This document shows, piece after piece, positions 9,822 to 18,266 of a stretch of 64,000 bases of DNA. This DNA is from Ponticaulis sp. (GTDB lineage: Bacteria; Pseudomonadota; Alphaproteobacteria; Caulobacterales; Hyphomonadaceae). How positions within the stretch are numbered: position 1 is the stretch's first letter; each line of letters starts with the position of its first letter. The notes under the pieces were generated by a model. That model was not told where the DNA came from. It ran no database searches and saw nothing but the letters and a program-made list of their open reading frames with translations. Both the position numbers and the translations under genes were made by a program. Location of the stretch: assembly GCA_002692725.1 (NCBI GenBank), contig NZLU01000023.1, positions 496,001 through 560,000 on the forward strand, read 5' to 3'.

Positions 9822-10814
9822 ATGTCGGATGCTGACCTTAAGAGCTATCGTTTTCGGGCTGAACGAGAAGCCGACTGGCGGGCCTTTGAAACACTGCTCG
9901 ATCGTATTCAGAAGTCGGGCGTGAAGTCGCTTGGACGCGAAGACTTACTCGCTCTGCCGCAGCTTTATCGCTCCGCCGTCTCGTCCCTGTCGACAGCGCG
10001 TGCCGTGTCACTCGACCGAAACCTGATTACTTATCTCGAAACGCTGTGTACACGCGGATATCTGTTTATCTACGGGCCGCGGACCACGTTCTGGCGCAAG
10101 TTTTCCGAGTTCTTCAAACGCGACTGGCCGCTCGCCGTCTATGAGGTCGGCAAGGCGACGGCTTTTTCTGCCGCCATCATGTTCGGCTTTGCGCTGATCG
10201 TCTTCTTTCTGGTGATGGACGACCCTGAATGGTTCTATCCCTTCGCCGCTTTTCTGGATGTGCGCACGCCGGAAGCCTCTGCGGAGACGTTGCGCGCGAC
10301 CATCTACAATAGCGGGGAGGATGGCGCGGGGCTGAGTGTGTTCGCCTCCCAGCTCTTCACGCACAACACCATGGTCTCTCTGTTATGCTTTGCGCTGGGG
10401 TTTGCAATCGGTCTGCCGACTGCGCTTTTGCTCGCCTATAATGGATGCATTCTTGGCGCGTATATCGCGGTATTCTGGAGCAAGGGGTTGGGTTGGCAAT
10501 TCATTGGCTGGCTCAGTATTCACGGTGTGACCGAATTGTTTGCGATTGTACTGGCCGGGGCGGCGGGCTTTCTGATTGGCGGCACGCTCGCCTTTCCAGG
10601 CGATAAACGGCGGCTCGATGCCATGGCCGAGGCCGGTAAAAAGGCGGGTACAGTCGGCATGGGCATGATGATCATGCTGTTCATTGCCGCCATTCTGGAA
10701 GGTTTCGGGCGGCAGATGATCAATTCAGATACCACGCGCTATCTGATTGCAGGCAGCTCCCTTCTGGCCTGGGTAACCTATTTCTACATCTATCCGAGGC
10801 GTTTGAAGTCATGA
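9822..10814 (+). CDS. SpoIIM-like (stage II sporulation protein M family) membrane protein
   Basis: The 330-residue integral membrane protein has a soluble N-terminal region of about 110 residues and then several hydrophobic helices. The stretch LFTHNTMVSLLCFALGFAIG followed by LLAYNGCILGAY and a GxxELFAIVLAGAAGFLIGG-like region matches the SpoIIM/DUF95 family. The name is historical; no sporulation is implied. AGGAAAGGA precedes the ATG, and the stop overlaps the RDD gene start by 4 bases. In Gram-negative bacteria it often accompanies MoxR, DUF58 and RDD genes; its role there is unknown. Confidence 0.88.
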   Translation: MSDADLKSYRFRAEREADWRAFETLLDRIQKSGVKSLGREDLLALPQLYRSAVSSLSTARAVSLDRNLITYLETLCTRGYLFIYGPRTTFWRKFSEFFKRDWPLAVYEVGKATAFSAAIMFGFALIVFFLVMDDPEWFYPFAAFLDVRTPEASAETLRATIYNSGEDGAGLSVFASQLFTHNTMVSLLCFALGFAIGLPTALLLAYNGCILGAYIAVFWSKGLGWQFIGWLSIHGVTELFAIVLAGAAGFLIGGTLAFPGDKRRLDAMAEAGKKAGTVGMGMMIMLFIAAILEGFGRQMINSDTTRYLIAGSSLLAWVTYFYIYPRRLKS

Positions 10815-11758
10815 ACGCACCGGCCATGAGAGATGCCAAAAACGCGGCAAAGTCATCCTATGCGTCGAACGCACATGAACAGCGCATGTGGCGTGAAGTG
10901 ACGACGCCGGAAGGTGCGGTGATCCGCCTGCGCCTTGCGGACGCCAGCGAGCGGGCCGTCGCGCTATTGATCGATGCAGCGATCATGCTTGCGACGCTGA
11001 TTATCGGGTTCTTGCTGATTGTGTTTGGCCTTGCGCAGGGCACGGGCAGCGATTGGTATGTGGTGAGCACGATTGTGTTCACCTTCTTTTTCTTTCTCTT
11101 GCGAGGGTTCTATTTCACCATTTTCGAAATGGGCAGGCGTGCGGCCACACCGGGAAAACGGATCATGCGGTTGCGCGTCGTCGCTCGTGACGGGCGTCAG
11201 TTGACGGCCAATGCGATATTCGCGCGCAATGTGATGCGGGAACTCGAAGTATTTCTGCCGTTTTCCTATCTGTTTTTTGGCGGCCGTGATGAGCCGCTTT
11301 CGGCCCTGACTACTTTGGTGGTTCTGGTTTGGCTCGGTGTGTTTGTCTTCATGCCGATCTTCAATCGGGACAAGCTGCGCGCTGGCGACATCGTGGCGGG
11401 AACCTGGGTGATCCGAAATCCGAAGCTCGAATTGGCAAAGGATATCTCATCCAACGTGTCAGCACAGACCGCGACCGAGTTTCAATTCACGACCGCCCAG
11501 CTCACTGCCTATGGTGAGCATGAATTGCAGGTGCTGGAAGATGTGCTGCGTACGGCAACAGAGTCTGTCGAGGCAGCCGTGGCCGAGCGCATTCGCAATC
11601 GGATTGGTTGGGAAAAAGGGCCAGCCGAACAGGATCGGGAATTTCTCGACGCATTCTATAAAGCGCTGCGACAGACGCTCGAAACACGTATGCTGTTCGG
11701 ACAACGCAAGAAGGACAAGTTCGACGACGGCTCAAACACACCGCTGAGCGAAACCTGA
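10811..11758 (+). CDS. RDD family membrane protein
   Basis: The 315-residue protein carries the RDD signature: ASERAVALLIDAAIM near 38-52, a pair of hydrophobic helices, then RRAATPGKRIMRLRVV and FARNVMRELE. A membrane helix near 165-180 and a cytoplasmic C-terminal tail of about 120 residues follow. RDD proteins are small membrane proteins, some linked to ion transport; the role here is not known. The C-terminal tail is longer than the minimal domain. It is translationally coupled to the SpoIIM-like gene through ATGA and is the last of the six-gene MoxR cluster. Confidence 0.85.
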   Translation: MNAPAMRDAKNAAKSSYASNAHEQRMWREVTTPEGAVIRLRLADASERAVALLIDAAIMLATLIIGFLLIVFGLAQGTGSDWYVVSTIVFTFFFFLLRGFYFTIFEMGRRAATPGKRIMRLRVVARDGRQLTANAIFARNVMRELEVFLPFSYLFFGGRDEPLSALTTLVVLVWLGVFVFMPIFNRDKLRAGDIVAGTWVIRNPKLELAKDISSNVSAQTATEFQFTTAQLTAYGEHELQVLEDVLRTATESVEAAVAERIRNRIGWEKGPAEQDREFLDAFYKALRQTLETRMLFGQRKKDKFDDGSNTPLSET

Positions 11759-11766
11759 AACCGCCC

Positions 11767-12561
11767 ATGAAGATTATCGACGCGCCATCTCCCAATCAGA
11801 ATGACCGGAAGTTTCCACTCGATATGCTGGTTCTGCACTATACCGGCATGGAGGATGGCCCCTCAGCGCTGGCAAGGATGCGGGATGAAGCCGCAGAGGT
11901 CTCAGCGCATTACATGGTCGATGAATCCGGCGACGTCTATCAATTAGTACCAGACGAAAAGCGCGCCTGGCATGCCGGCAGGTCAAGCTGGCAGGGCGAT
12001 GAGGATCTCAATTCGCGATCTATTGGCATCGAGATCGTCAATGGCGGCCATAATGTGCCGCTGGCGGATGGCAGTTTGCCGCCATATTCGCTGGTGCAGA
12101 TCGATGCTGTGATTGAGCTCTCAAAGGCGATTATTAAACGCCATAACATTCCGCAGAGCCGGATTGTGGGGCATTCCGACATTGCGCCGTCCCGCAAGGA
12201 AGATCCCGGCGAGCACTTTCCCTGGGAGGCCTTTGCCTCTCGAGGTATCGGGCTTTGGCCGTCACAGCCGACGGCGGCCGAGATCCATGAATATGCGCAC
12301 AGCAATCCAGAACTGGTTTTGGATGCGGAAGGAGAAGCGGTAGCAGCGCTTCAGAGCAAGCTTCTGCAGATTGGTTATCCGGTGAATTCAGATGGCGCCT
12401 ACACACAGGAAACGGCAGACGTGGTGACGGCATTTCAGCGCCGATGGAACCAGGCTTTTGTCACAGGCGTGGCGGATCCGCTTACACAGATGCTCGTTGA
12501 GCGGGTGGCTGAACTGACCGCGGCCCATCCTGTGAGGGGAAAAGACGGGCCGCCAGTCTGA
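11767..12561 (+). CDS. N-acetylmuramoyl-L-alanine amidase, AmpD-like, with peptidoglycan-binding domain
   Basis: The 264-residue enzyme should cut the bond between N-acetyl(anhydro)muramic acid and L-Ala. The Amidase_2 domain spans about 15-155. Zinc-site residues are His in LHYTG and in the late GHSDIAPSRKEDPGEHFPW-type segment; WHAG and the IGIEIVNGG strand are also typical. A C-terminal PG_binding_1-like helical repeat (about 185-250, AVAALQSKLLQIGYPVNSDG) follows. No signal peptide is seen, which favours a cytosolic muropeptide-recycling role like AmpD. It starts 8 bases after the RDD gene and may be co-transcribed. An exported amidase seems less likely. Confidence 0.9.
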   Translation: MKIIDAPSPNQNDRKFPLDMLVLHYTGMEDGPSALARMRDEAAEVSAHYMVDESGDVYQLVPDEKRAWHAGRSSWQGDEDLNSRSIGIEIVNGGHNVPLADGSLPPYSLVQIDAVIELSKAIIKRHNIPQSRIVGHSDIAPSRKEDPGEHFPWEAFASRGIGLWPSQPTAAEIHEYAHSNPELVLDAEGEAVAALQSKLLQIGYPVNSDGAYTQETADVVTAFQRRWNQAFVTGVADPLTQMLVERVAELTAAHPVRGKDGPPV

Positions 12562-12570
12562 CGTCGGGAA

Positions 12571-13371
12571 TTAGTTCCCAGTGAAGTTGGGGCTACGCTT
12601 TTCGAGAAGCGCCGTGACACCTTCGATGTGGTCTTCAGTATGGTGCTGAAGCGCCTGCTGAGCCGCAGACATTTCCATAATGGTGGCGTAATCGGCGTTC
12701 TGCGCCTTGCGCAGCAGCATTTTTGCGGCACGAAGCGCCATTGGCGGCTGCGCTGCGACCTTCTCAGCAAGCTCCATGCTCGCATCCATCAAGCCTTCAG
12801 GTGTCGTCTTCTGCGAAGCCCAGCCCCATTCGATGGCGGTATCCGCATCATACATTGTGCCGGTGAAGATCATCTCAGAGGCGCGGGCGAGACCAACAAT
12901 GCGTGGCATGAGCCAGGAGCCGCCATCACCCGGAATGAGGTTGATACGGAGGAAAGACATACCAAAGCGGGCCTTATCCGAAATCAGGCGCATATCGGCC
13001 ATACACGCGACGTCGCACCCCAGACCAACGGCATGACCGTTAACCGCCGCGATAAGCGGCAGCTCGAAATTCCAGAGTGAATTGACGATTTTGTGGATGT
13101 TGGTGGTGTAGCCGGCTTTCACTTCAGCAGGGGTGCCGCCAAAAGCGCCGGTGCGGTCTTTCATGGCTTTAAGGTCGCCACCGGCAGAGAAAGCGCGGCC
13201 TGCGCCCGTGAGAATGCAGCAACGCAAATCTTTGTCGGCTGCAAGTTCTGCTGTGACCTCAGCAAAGGCATCGCCGTCACCTGCCTTACCCAGCGGGTTG
13301 AGCTGGTCCGGGCGGTTGATGGTCATGATGGCGATATTGCCGCGCTTTTCGACGGTAAGCAGATCCTGCAT
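12571..13371 (-). CDS. Crotonase superfamily (enoyl-CoA hydratase/isomerase-like) protein
   Basis: The 266-residue protein has the crotonase fold landmarks: AFSAGGDLKAM near 60-70 for CoA and oxyanion-hole binding, then NGHAVGLGCDVACMADMRL and a PGDGGSWLMPR loop. In rat enoyl-CoA hydratase the catalytic pair is Glu144 and Glu164. By alignment of these motifs the first position is Asp (GCDVA) and the second is Phe (FGMSF), so a normal hydratase mechanism is doubtful. An isomerase or other CoA-ester reaction is possible. GGGAG precedes the ATG by 6 bases. The convergent amidase ends 9 bases away. Confidence 0.88.
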   Translation of the reverse strand: MQDLLTVEKRGNIAIMTINRPDQLNPLGKAGDGDAFAEVTAELAADKDLRCCILTGAGRAFSAGGDLKAMKDRTGAFGGTPAEVKAGYTTNIHKIVNSLWNFELPLIAAVNGHAVGLGCDVACMADMRLISDKARFGMSFLRINLIPGDGGSWLMPRIVGLARASEMIFTGTMYDADTAIEWGWASQKTTPEGLMDASMELAEKVAAQPPMALRAAKMLLRKAQNADYATIMEMSAAQQALQHHTEDHIEGVTALLEKRSPNFTGN

Positions 13372-13465
13372 GCGATACTCCCGCTATATTCAAGTACAGA
13401 GGCGTTCTGCCTGACTGGCGGGAAATTGCAATATCACGCTTAATGAAAGATCGCGTTGGTCGTAA

Positions 13466-14020
13466 TCAGAGCTTCACCGATTTCTTCTTGTAGATGCCAG
13501 TGAACCAGGCCTTCCACTCTTCAGTTTCAGGATCATATTGTTCGAAATGTTGTGTGACCGTACCATCGTCATTTGGCGTCCACTCGCCCGTGAAAGGAAA
13601 GCTGGTCGCATTACCGGTATAAGTGATTGTGCCTTCGAGCTTCATTGAACCGCTCTCAGTCAGACCACCCGTATAGTCGATGATGGACCCGGCGCTGACC
13701 CAGACCTGACGCCATTCATCGGTCACAGGGTTGTAAAAATTCATGCTCTGACCCGTACCGCCTGCGGTATTGGTCCAGCTCTCTTTGATCAGGCAATCGC
13801 CTTCGACTTTCTGAATGACATTTTCACCCGCTGTTTGGCCGGTGACGGTTTCCACTTCCCAGGTGCCAAGCCAGAAATCGAACTGGTTGAACGCTTCTGA
13901 CTGGCATGGCGGTGGAGGCGAAGAGGGTGCGGGCGATTGTGCGTGGGCCGGTGCGATCACGAATTGACCTGCCATCATGAGACAGGCCGCTATGCCTGCA
14001 AAAGTTCTGTAAAGTGCCAT
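13466..14020 (-). CDS. Secreted DUF1579-like (beta-barrel, lipocalin-type) protein
   Basis: The 184-residue protein has a signal peptide (MALYRTFAGIAACLMMAGQ to APAHAQ) and then a domain starting FDFWLGTWEVET with regularly spaced strands (NFYNPVTDEWRQVWVS, DGTVTQHFE). The FDFWLGxW start is common to DUF1579-like, probably lipid- or small-ligand-binding barrels. The start at 14020 is chosen because GGAGCAGG lies just before it and the signal peptide begins there; a longer reading frame adds 71 residues without a signal. The domain is clearly homologous to the C-terminal part of the next gene upstream, making these tandem paralogues. Function unknown. Confidence 0.75.
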   Translation of the reverse strand: MALYRTFAGIAACLMMAGQFVIAPAHAQSPAPSSPPPPCQSEAFNQFDFWLGTWEVETVTGQTAGENVIQKVEGDCLIKESWTNTAGGTGQSMNFYNPVTDEWRQVWVSAGSIIDYTGGLTESGSMKLEGTITYTGNATSFPFTGEWTPNDDGTVTQHFEQYDPETEEWKAWFTGIYKKKSVKL

Positions 14021-14099
14021 AAGCCCTGCTCCTCGCCCGATGTGTCCGCTCTGCAAGCATGGACAATCTCGAACGAATTCTGAAATTAAAACTTGGCAA

Positions 14100-15659
14100 T
14101 CACGGCTCGCTCTCGACGTAATAAAGTCCGTCAGACCAGATTTGCCATTCCGTTTCTCCGGGAGGAATGATCTCGAATGTCTGACGCACGCTTCCATCTT
14201 CCTGTTGTCGCCAATCTGATTTGACGGGCACATCGACGTCTTCAGAGAAATATCTCAGAGTGCCTTCCATAGCCATATGACCTGGCTCTACGAGGTTTCC
14301 TGTCATCTCCATTTTGTCATAGGACGAGATCCAGTAATGTCTCCAGACTTTGTCGACCGGGTCATGGTAGTTCAGGCTGGTTCCGGCAGAGGCTTCTGAG
14401 ACGTTGGTTTCAATGACCGTGCAATTGTCCCGCCCTTTTCGGACTGAAACGTCGCCAAATTTTTCTTTGGTGTCGGGATCGGCAAAAATCCATTCCCCAA
14501 GCCAGAAGTCGAACTCGTCCGACTGTTCCGACGTGCAAAGGACCTGAGCTTCGGAAAGCTCTGCGCTTCGACTGATCCGACCGCAGTCCATATGCGCCCA
14601 TTCCTGAGGGCTCTCATAAATGAAGTCCCGAAGCGCCTGTAGCTGATCCCGGGCTGAAAGACACCAGTACTCCTCCGGCACTTCAGTGTCATAATTCGCC
14701 TTCATATACGCTTCCAGATGCGGTCGGAACATCGCTGCTTTCTGCACATCGTCTGAAAATTCGCTGAACAGCATGTAATGCGTGATGTAGTCGCGATTCC
14801 GATCGCGAAACTCATCGGAAAATTGAGCTAACATGCGATTGAACTGAGTTTCTGTGCGTTTCGTGAAACCGGAACCGAGCACACTGTCCTTACACTCTTG
14901 CCTGCTGAAGGCTTCTACCCATTGCGTCACGTATGGATCGTAGCGCTGCAATAGCGCCGCTGCGAACGCCGATTGAGCATCGTAGTCTTCCTCGGTTAAT
15001 TCGCTGTCATCTGGTGGCTGAACGAAATCGGCGCTTCTGAAGAAAGCGCTTTCCGGCTTTTCGATCAGACAGGCTTCTGGGATGTCATCTTCCAAAATTG
15101 TCGAGAAAAACCCGTTCTTCCATTCTGATTCGCGCCCAAAACCGCCATTATCGAACAGGGAATTGAAACGGACGGCCGTATAAAAATAGCGCGCCGTTAT
15201 CGGCGAAACGCCATCCTGCAGCATCACCTGAAGAAACGTGAGATCCGCTTCGCGTTTCTTACCGGGTTCGCCGATGGCGTAGAGCCAGTCGTGAATGATG
15301 GCTGCTTCCGCATAGTCCGCAAACGGGCTGAAGAAGAGCCGCGCAACCCAGGGCAAGGACGCGAAATCGGTTTTGTAACCTCGCGTGACGACCAGAAAAA
15401 GATTGAACTCATTGTCTCGGTTCGCATCGACAAAGTTGATCGGCTCCTGGACGACGGCCACGCGTCGCCCCTCTTTGTGGTAATTGTGAATGATCGCAAG
15501 GTTCGAAACACGCGAATTGCGACCCATCAGCGATGTCTGGTCGACGCGCCGAATATCTGCCGGAACAGTCAGTTCAACATAGAGGAGCGGGATCATGGCA
15601 AAGATCAAAATGAAGGCACCCAGTCCGATCCAGATCCATTTCCATCTGATTTGCAGCAT
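14100..15659 (-). CDS. DUF1353 protein fused to a DUF1579-like C-terminal domain
   Basis: The 519-residue protein has an N-terminal membrane helix (about 10-28). A DUF1353-like domain at about 85-160 shows TDFASLPWVARLFFSP and AAIIHDWLYAIGEP. A middle region of about 220 residues is acidic and unrecognised. The C-terminal domain (about 385-515, beginning FDFWLGEW) matches the neighbouring secreted protein through WRxxW, EGTxxY, DGxVxQxFE and EWxxW. DUF1353 is best known as a short stand-alone, often phage-encoded domain, so this three-part arrangement is unusual. The ATG at 15659 is preferred because a GTG 27 bases upstream lies inside the terminator stem of the gene before it. Function unknown. 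Confidence 0.7.
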   Translation of the reverse strand: MLQIRWKWIWIGLGAFILIFAMIPLLYVELTVPADIRRVDQTSLMGRNSRVSNLAIIHNYHKEGRRVAVVQEPINFVDANRDNEFNLFLVVTRGYKTDFASLPWVARLFFSPFADYAEAAIIHDWLYAIGEPGKKREADLTFLQVMLQDGVSPITARYFYTAVRFNSLFDNGGFGRESEWKNGFFSTILEDDIPEACLIEKPESAFFRSADFVQPPDDSELTEEDYDAQSAFAAALLQRYDPYVTQWVEAFSRQECKDSVLGSGFTKRTETQFNRMLAQFSDEFRDRNRDYITHYMLFSEFSDDVQKAAMFRPHLEAYMKANYDTEVPEEYWCLSARDQLQALRDFIYESPQEWAHMDCGRISRSAELSEAQVLCTSEQSDEFDFWLGEWIFADPDTKEKFGDVSVRKGRDNCTVIETNVSEASAGTSLNYHDPVDKVWRHYWISSYDKMEMTGNLVEPGHMAMEGTLRYFSEDVDVPVKSDWRQQEDGSVRQTFEIIPPGETEWQIWSDGLYYVESEP

Positions 15660-15681
15660 CTCGCGGCACCCTGAATACAAA

Positions 15682-15715
15682 AACACCCGCCGGAGAGTTT
15701 AATCCGGCGGGTGTT
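15682..15715 (-). terminator. Rho-independent terminator of the acyl-CoA dehydrogenase operon
   Basis: AACACCCGCCGGA and TCCGGCGGGTGTT form a perfect 13 base pair stem around an 8-base loop. Read on the minus strand it is followed by TTTTTG. It lies between the acyl-CoA dehydrogenase stop and the DUF1353 gene. Confidence 0.88.
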
Positions 15716-15739
15716 CAATTCAATCGTCTGTTTGGAGAG

Positions 15740-16900
15740 CTATTCAGCAGCTGCCAGAACGTCTGCGCTTTCAGCGAGATTCGTATATCGGCGCAGATGG
15801 TGATCAACATTGCCGAACTGGGAATCGATCAGCGTCATGCGCTTGAAATAATGGCCAAGACGCAGCTCGTCAGTCACGCCCATACCGCCATGAATCTGCG
15901 TGGCCGCCTGGCCGACAAAACGACCGGACTTGCCGATCTGAACTTTGGCAGCAGACGCAGCTTTCTTTCGTGTCACGTCGTCTTCGTCCAGACGCAAGGT
16001 GACCTGATACGTCATCGAGATCGATTGCTGGTGCTCGATGAACATGTCGACCATGCGGTGCTGAAGCACCTGGAAGGATGAGATCGGCACGTTGAACTGC
16101 TTACGGGCCTTGGCGTATTCGACAGTGTCCGCATTGGCGATTTCCATCGCGCCGCAGGCTTCAGCGCAGATCGCAGCGATCCCTTCATCGGTGACTTTCT
16201 CGATCAGCGGAAGGGCAGAGCCTTCTTCACCGATCATATTGTCGCCCGATACTTCGACGTTTTCGAAATAGACTTCAGATGCCCGGAAGCCATCCATGGT
16301 CGGGTAATCGCGCGTCGTAATGCCCTGGCTCGACTTGTCGACGATAAAGACAGAGATGCCATTCGTGTCGAACCGGTCGCCTGACGTACGCGCCGTGACG
16401 ATCAGATGGGTGGCCCATGGTGCACCATAGACGACGCATTTGTGGCCGTTCAGCACATAGGAGGAGCCATTGGCTTTTGCCGTCGTGCTGACATCGTTAA
16501 GATTGAAACGACTTGTCGGTTCGCCATAGGCAAAAGCAAAAATCTCTTCGCCGCCCATCAGGCTCGCCAGATGGTTTTCTTTCTGTGCAGCAGACCCGCC
16601 ATGCTTTAGAAACCCGCCGCCGAGCACGACAGAAGGCATGTAAGGCTCGATCACGAGGCCTTTGCCAAATTCTTCCATCACCACCATGGCGTCGACCGCA
16701 TTGCCGCCCAGGCCGCCATCTTCTTCTGAGAATGGCGCCATGAGCAGGCCGAGTTCGGCGAATTGTGCCCACATTTCAGGGCGCCAGCCGGACTCGCTGG
16801 TAATGACCTTATTGCGGGTCTCCCAGTCGTATTGATCTTTGATGAGGCGGGACAATGAGTCCCGGATCATGTTCTGTTCTTCGGTAAAGCTGAAATCCAA
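15740..16900 (-). CDS. Acyl-CoA dehydrogenase family protein (second subunit of a pair)
   Basis: This 386-residue flavoprotein should oxidise an acyl-CoA to the enoyl-CoA. It has the N-terminal helical domain (FTEEQNMIRDSLSRLI), a middle barrel, and C-terminal motifs RKQFNVPISSFQVLQHRMVDM and QIHGGMGVTDE. The C-terminal YEGTxxIQR-type segment, which carries the catalytic Glu in many family members, is replaced by a divergent stretch near SQFGNVDHH. The start codon is TTG, supported by GGGGGAG 7 bases upstream. It follows another acyl-CoA dehydrogenase by 52 bases on the same strand, as in heteromeric alpha2beta2 enzymes of sterol or side-chain breakdown. That assembly is an inference. Confidence 0.9.
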   Translation of the reverse strand: MDFSFTEEQNMIRDSLSRLIKDQYDWETRNKVITSESGWRPEMWAQFAELGLLMAPFSEEDGGLGGNAVDAMVVMEEFGKGLVIEPYMPSVVLGGGFLKHGGSAAQKENHLASLMGGEEIFAFAYGEPTSRFNLNDVSTTAKANGSSYVLNGHKCVVYGAPWATHLIVTARTSGDRFDTNGISVFIVDKSSQGITTRDYPTMDGFRASEVYFENVEVSGDNMIGEEGSALPLIEKVTDEGIAAICAEACGAMEIANADTVEYAKARKQFNVPISSFQVLQHRMVDMFIEHQQSISMTYQVTLRLDEDDVTRKKAASAAKVQIGKSGRFVGQAATQIHGGMGVTDELRLGHYFKRMTLIDSQFGNVDHHLRRYTNLAESADVLAAAE

Positions 16901-16952
16901 GTTGTTTCTCCCCCTACGGGTGTGTTCTTGAGGCGATTGTCAGGTCCGGGGC

Positions 16953-18143
16953 TTAAAGCCCCAGAACGGCTTTCGCGATGATGTTGCGCTGAATTTCGTT
17001 CGACCCGCCATAAATGGTGGTCTTACGCATGTTCAGATAATTCGGCATGGCCTGATGGGCGTATTCCGGACCGATCGGGAAGACATTGTCGCCATCGGTC
17101 GGGAAGCCGCGGAAGTAAGGCGCTGCGTAGTTTCCGACAGCCTCGAGCGTTAGCTCGGTCAGGCGTTGCTGAATCTCAGAGCCTTTAATCTTGAGCAGTG
17201 AGCTCTCAGGGCCCGGTCCCTTGCCTTTCTGCAGGCTGGCAATCGTGCGCAGCTCGCTGAATTCGAGGGCTGTGAGATCGATCTCAAGCTGAGAGACTTT
17301 TTCTGCGAAGTCCGGGTTCTCGATCAATGGCTTGCCATTGTCATATTCAAGCGCAGCGATTTCACGGACGCGTTCAATACCGCGTTTCGAGCGTGCGACA
17401 CCGGCAATGCCCGTGCGTTCGTGTGCAAGCAGGAATTTTGCGTAAGTCCAACCCTTGTTTTCTTCGCCGACCAGATTGTCGACCGGCACGCGAACGTCAG
17501 TCAGCCAGACTTCATTCACCTCATGGCCGCCATCTGTCATGATGATCGGGCGGACTTCCACGCCTGGCGTGTCCATCGGGATCAGGATAAAGGAAATGCC
17601 TTCCTGTTTTTTGACGTCCGGATTGGTCCTGCAGAGGAAGAAGCCCATATCCGCGAACTGGCCGAGCGTCGTCCAGGTTTTCTGGCCGTTGATCACCCAT
17701 TCGTCGCCATCGCGCACAGCGGTGGTCTTCAGACCGGCAAGGTCCGACCCGGCGCCTGGCTCAGAGAAACCCTGGCACCACCAGGTTGTCCCGTCGACAA
17801 TACCCGGCAGATATCTGTCTTTGTGCTCCTGAGACCCGAAAGTGTAGATCACCGGTCCAACCATCGACGTCGCGAATGGCAGTGGCATAATGGTGTCAGC
17901 GCGCGCATTTTCTTCAGACCAGATGTATTTCTGGGTCGGAGACCAGCCCGTGCCGCCATATTCTGTCGGCCATGATGGCACAGACCAGCCTTTTTTGGCG
18001 ATAATCTGGTGCCAGGCGAGAAACTGTTCTTTCGTCAGTTCTTCGCGGTTTTTACCGGCCACATCAGCCGGATAATTTTCCTCAATAAAGGTACGGATTT
18101 CCTGGCGGAACGCATTATCCTCTGGCGAAAATTCGAGGTTCAT
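16953..18143 (-). CDS. Acyl-CoA dehydrogenase family protein (first subunit of a pair)
   Basis: The 396-residue protein has landmarks of the family: WPTEYGGTGW, QGFSEPGAGSDLAGLKTTA for acyl-CoA/FAD binding, WVINGQKTWTT and a C-terminal IYGGSNEIQRNIIAK. The Glu of the usual YEG motif is Gly here, but LLAHERTGIAG carries a Glu where isovaleryl-CoA dehydrogenase-type enzymes place their base, so activity is plausible. GGGAGAAACAG precedes the ATG; the same leader pattern precedes the next gene. It opens a two-gene operon ended by the terminator at 15682-15715. The substrate cannot be told. Confidence 0.92.
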   Translation of the reverse strand: MNLEFSPEDNAFRQEIRTFIEENYPADVAGKNREELTKEQFLAWHQIIAKKGWSVPSWPTEYGGTGWSPTQKYIWSEENARADTIMPLPFATSMVGPVIYTFGSQEHKDRYLPGIVDGTTWWCQGFSEPGAGSDLAGLKTTAVRDGDEWVINGQKTWTTLGQFADMGFFLCRTNPDVKKQEGISFILIPMDTPGVEVRPIIMTDGGHEVNEVWLTDVRVPVDNLVGEENKGWTYAKFLLAHERTGIAGVARSKRGIERVREIAALEYDNGKPLIENPDFAEKVSQLEIDLTALEFSELRTIASLQKGKGPGPESSLLKIKGSEIQQRLTELTLEAVGNYAAPYFRGFPTDGDNVFPIGPEYAHQAMPNYLNMRKTTIYGGSNEIQRNIIAKAVLGL

Positions 18144-18266
18144 CTGTTTCTCCCGTGACGTCTCTGAGCGTCATAATATGCCGAACCAGCTGGCCTTCAA
18201 GTTGCCGCTAGGGAAGCGTCAACTACAGCCATGTGAGAGTGTCCTAGTCGCACGAGGAGGGCGTGT

